The notes under the pieces: generated by a model
Told to the model about the DNA's origin: nothing
Database searches by the model: none
The model's input: the letters and a program-made list of their open reading frames with translations, nothing else
Position numbers and translations under genes: made by a program
Shown: piece after piece, positions 11,400 to 12,414 of the stretch
How the letters are laid out: each line of letters opens with the position of its first letter
Numbering within the stretch: the stretch's first letter is position 1
From: an uncultured Verrucomicrobiota bacterium
GTDB lineage: Bacteria > Verrucomicrobiota > Kiritimatiellia > RFP12 > UBA1067
Assembly: GCA_946631535.1 (NCBI GenBank)
Contig: CAMPAF010000047.1
Span: forward strand, 1-12,414
Reading direction: 5' to 3'
DNA length: 12,414 nt

Positions 11400-12414
11400 A
11401 TGTATGCGCGGAGGAATGGTAGGGTCGCCGTTCCATTGGCGACCGCGGACGGCGGTGGAACGCAGTCCCTACCGGGCGCGGTCCCTGCATGTGCGCGCTT
11501 TGCGACCAAGAAAATGGTGTTTGCCTTTGCGTTGGCAGTTTCTGTCTTGTCGGCCGATGTCGTGATCGACCGCTCCTCGGAGATCGTTGTGCGTGAGGGT
11601 GCCCCCTCTGCCACGCGGCTCGCGGCGGAGGAGCTGAACTTCTTCCTGAAGGGCGTGCTGGGCGTGCCGCTGCCGGTCGTTGAACGGCGGACCGCCGGCA
11701 AAACGGCGATCGTGCTGGGCGCGGACGGCGGCTCGCCGGGACGGCTCGCCCCACCTTGCGGGCACGCGGGACGCGATGGCTACGTCGTCGAGGCGTGCTC
11801 GAATGTCGTGCGCATCGTCGGCAACGACGATGATCCCTCCGATCCCGCCGCCACCGCCGCGCTGCCCGACGAGGCCCCGTGGCAACCCTGCTTCCGGCGC
11901 GGCACGCTCTTCGGCGTGTATGCCTTCCTCAAGCGTTTCGCCGGCGTGCGCATGTACTTCCCCGGCGAACTCGGCACGTGCTTCGGGGCGGGAATGGTGC
12001 GCCCCTGCGCATCAGCGGGAGGGACGCGCTCCTGCGCGTCCGATTCGGGGAAGCGGCACTCTTGCCGCGTCATCTCCGTGCCCGAAGGGCGCATCGAGGA
12101 AGCGCCCGCCTTCTCCGTGCGCCGCTACGGCTACGCCGACGGGCCTGTCCCCGCGGACCTGCTCGTCGGCATGGACGAAACCGCATTCAAGCGGCTGAAC
12201 TGGTACCGCCTTCGCATGGAGACCGCGCACCTCAGATGCTGCCACGGTGCGAAGACGCACTGCCTTGCGCCGGAGACGTGGGACGCCATCTATACGAACG
12301 CCTGCGCGGTCTTGGCGGCGGCTCGCCGGGACGGCTCGCCCCACCAGTATGCCGGTAGGGGCACGCGTCGCGCGTGCCTGCGGTCGCGCGGGACGCGCGA
12401 CCCTACCATTATTA
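11400..12414 (+). CDS. DUF4838-like secreted protein (3'-partial)
   Basis: Seen: the frame runs open from ATG 11400 to the right edge (338 codons). A hydrophobic signal segment KKMVFAFALAVSVLSA lies at residues 37-52, unusually far in, because a palindromic element supplies residues about 7-25. After it come DVVIDRSSEIVVREG, ATRLAAEELNFFLKGVLGV (71-89), FGVYAFLKRFAGVRMYFPGE (171-190) and VPEGRIEEAPAFSVRRYGY (227-245). Known: this order matches the N-terminal half of DUF4838 proteins and the related N-domains of GH67/GH20-type enzymes (AAEEL near the start, GVYxFL, RxYxPGE). Those proteins are secreted glycoside-hydrolase-like enzymes. Five palindromic or repeat segments are translated in frame (11418-11473, 11726-11755, 12017-12077, 12316-12345, 12354-12407), making segments such as GGTRSCASDSGKRHSC between GELGT and SVPEG. 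After residue about 305 the frame is almost entirely repeat, so the true gene may be broken there. ATG 11514 is an alternative start. Confidence 0.72.
   Translation, partial: MYARRNGRVAVPLATADGGGTQSLPGAVPACARFATKKMVFAFALAVSVLSADVVIDRSSEIVVREGAPSATRLAAEELNFFLKGVLGVPLPVVERRTAGKTAIVLGADGGSPGRLAPPCGHAGRDGYVVEACSNVVRIVGNDDDPSDPAATAALPDEAPWQPCFRRGTLFGVYAFLKRFAGVRMYFPGELGTCFGAGMVRPCASAGGTRSCASDSGKRHSCRVISVPEGRIEEAPAFSVRRYGYADGPVPADLLVGMDETAFKRLNWYRLRMETAHLRCCHGAKTHCLAPETWDAIYTNACAVLAAARRDGSPHQYAGRGTRRACLRSRGTRDPTII
11418..11473. repeat. Palindromic three-way-junction element, copy B
   Basis: Outer arms GGTAG (11418-11422) and CTACC (11469-11473). Hairpin 1 is GGTCGCC (11423-11429) with GGCGACC (11438-11444), perfect 7 bp. 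Spacer GC. Hairpin 2 is closed by GGAC (11447-11450) and GTCC (11465-11468) with an imperfect inner stem. The loop side of hairpin 1 (CGTTCCA, 11429-11435) is complementary to TGGAACG (11456-11462) in hairpin 2, so the two could also pair with each other. Lies between the SD-supported start and the signal peptide of the DUF4838-like protein. Confidence 0.8.
11726..11755. repeat. 30-base dispersed repeat, copy 1
   Basis: Identical over 30 bases to 12316-12345, with different flanks. It contains the 9-mer CGGCTCGCC twice in direct orientation, separated by GGGA, and ends CCCCACC. Translated here as GGSPGRLAPP. Confidence 0.85.
12017..12077. repeat. Palindromic three-way-junction element, copy E
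   Basis: Outer arm GGGAG (12017-12021) with CTCC (12074-12077). Hairpin 1 is GGACGCGC (12022-12029) with GCGCGTCC (12034-12041), perfect 8 bp, loop TCCT. Spacer of 11 bases. Hairpin 2 is GCGGCA (12053-12058) with TGCCGC (12063-12068), perfect 6 bp, loop CTCT. Five extra bases precede the 3' arm. Read in frame inside the DUF4838-like gene. Confidence 0.75.
12316..12345. repeat. 30-base dispersed repeat, copy 2
   Basis: Exact second copy of 11726-11755, 590 bases downstream, same orientation, but one codon position out of phase, so the same DNA is translated here as AARRDGSPH rather than GGSPGRLAPP. It is followed after 8 bases by the element at 12354. Confidence 0.85.
12354..12407. repeat. 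Palindromic three-way-junction element, copy C
   Basis: Outer arms GGTAG (12354-12358) and CTACC (12403-12407). Hairpin 1 is GGCACGCG (12360-12367) with CGCGTGCC (12371-12378), perfect 8 bp. Spacer TGC. Hairpin 2 is GGTCGCGCG (12382-12390) with CGCGCGACC (12394-12402), perfect 9 bp. One unpaired G (12359). The frame of the DUF4838-like protein is open through it, reading mostly Arg, Gly and Thr. Confidence 0.85.

Noticed and set aside
11418..12407. CRISPR array
   Set aside because: The repeats are palindromic, differ in sequence and are irregularly spaced inside a coding frame; no identical repeats with regular spacers and no cas genes.

Overview
The window is high-GC bacterial DNA with long signal-peptide-bearing genes typical of a polysaccharide-degrading gut or environmental anaerobe. 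The mix of secreted glycosidase-like proteins, a SUMF1/FGE-fold secreted protein, a DUF4838-type protein, a beta-helix surface protein and dense GC-rich palindromes resembles the Kiritimatiellae/Lentisphaeria side of the Verrucomicrobiota. That placement is inference; no rRNA or marker gene is present.

Layout. 1-2310: adenine-N6 DNA methyltransferase, open at the left edge. 2386-3549: nagA (N-acetylglucosamine-6-phosphate deacetylase), followed 18 bases later by a secreted barrel-type glycosidase-like protein (3568-6024); the two look like one operon. 5931-6983, minus: secreted GH43 enzyme, convergent with the previous gene and overlapping it by 94 bases. 7136-7276: possible 46-residue leader ORF in front of a DUF2235 (Tle1-like) alpha/beta hydrolase (7251-8024). 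8216-9397: beta-helix surface protein with no export signal. 9543-10115 and 10128-11396: a secreted protein of unknown function and a secreted SUMF1-fold protein, followed almost without gap by the start of a DUF4838-like protein (11400 to the right edge). The last three may be co-transcribed from an extended -10 promoter at 9527-9535.

The most striking content is not a gene. A family of short palindromic elements of about 54-61 bases is scattered through the window. Full copies share one plan: a 5-base outer arm (GGGAG or GGTAG), a perfect or near-perfect hairpin, a short spacer, a second hairpin, and the complementary outer arm (CTCCC or CTACC). This would fold as a three-way junction. Stem sequences differ between copies while pairing is kept. 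At least four such copies (2151-2208, 11418-11473, 12017-12077, 12354-12407), a 149-base element with 36-base terminal inverted repeats (1847-1995) and two identical 30-mers (11726-11755 and 12316-12345) lie inside open reading frames and are read through without a stop. The two 30-mers are read in different frames. This recalls the Rickettsia palindromic elements that insert in frame into protein genes. No mobilising enzyme is visible here.

A second theme is initiation. Two promoter-like TATACT boxes (7123-7128 and 9530-9535) each sit exactly 7 bases before an ATG that has no Shine-Dalgarno sequence, suggesting leaderless or nearly leaderless mRNAs, while nagA and the distal genes use ordinary SD sequences.
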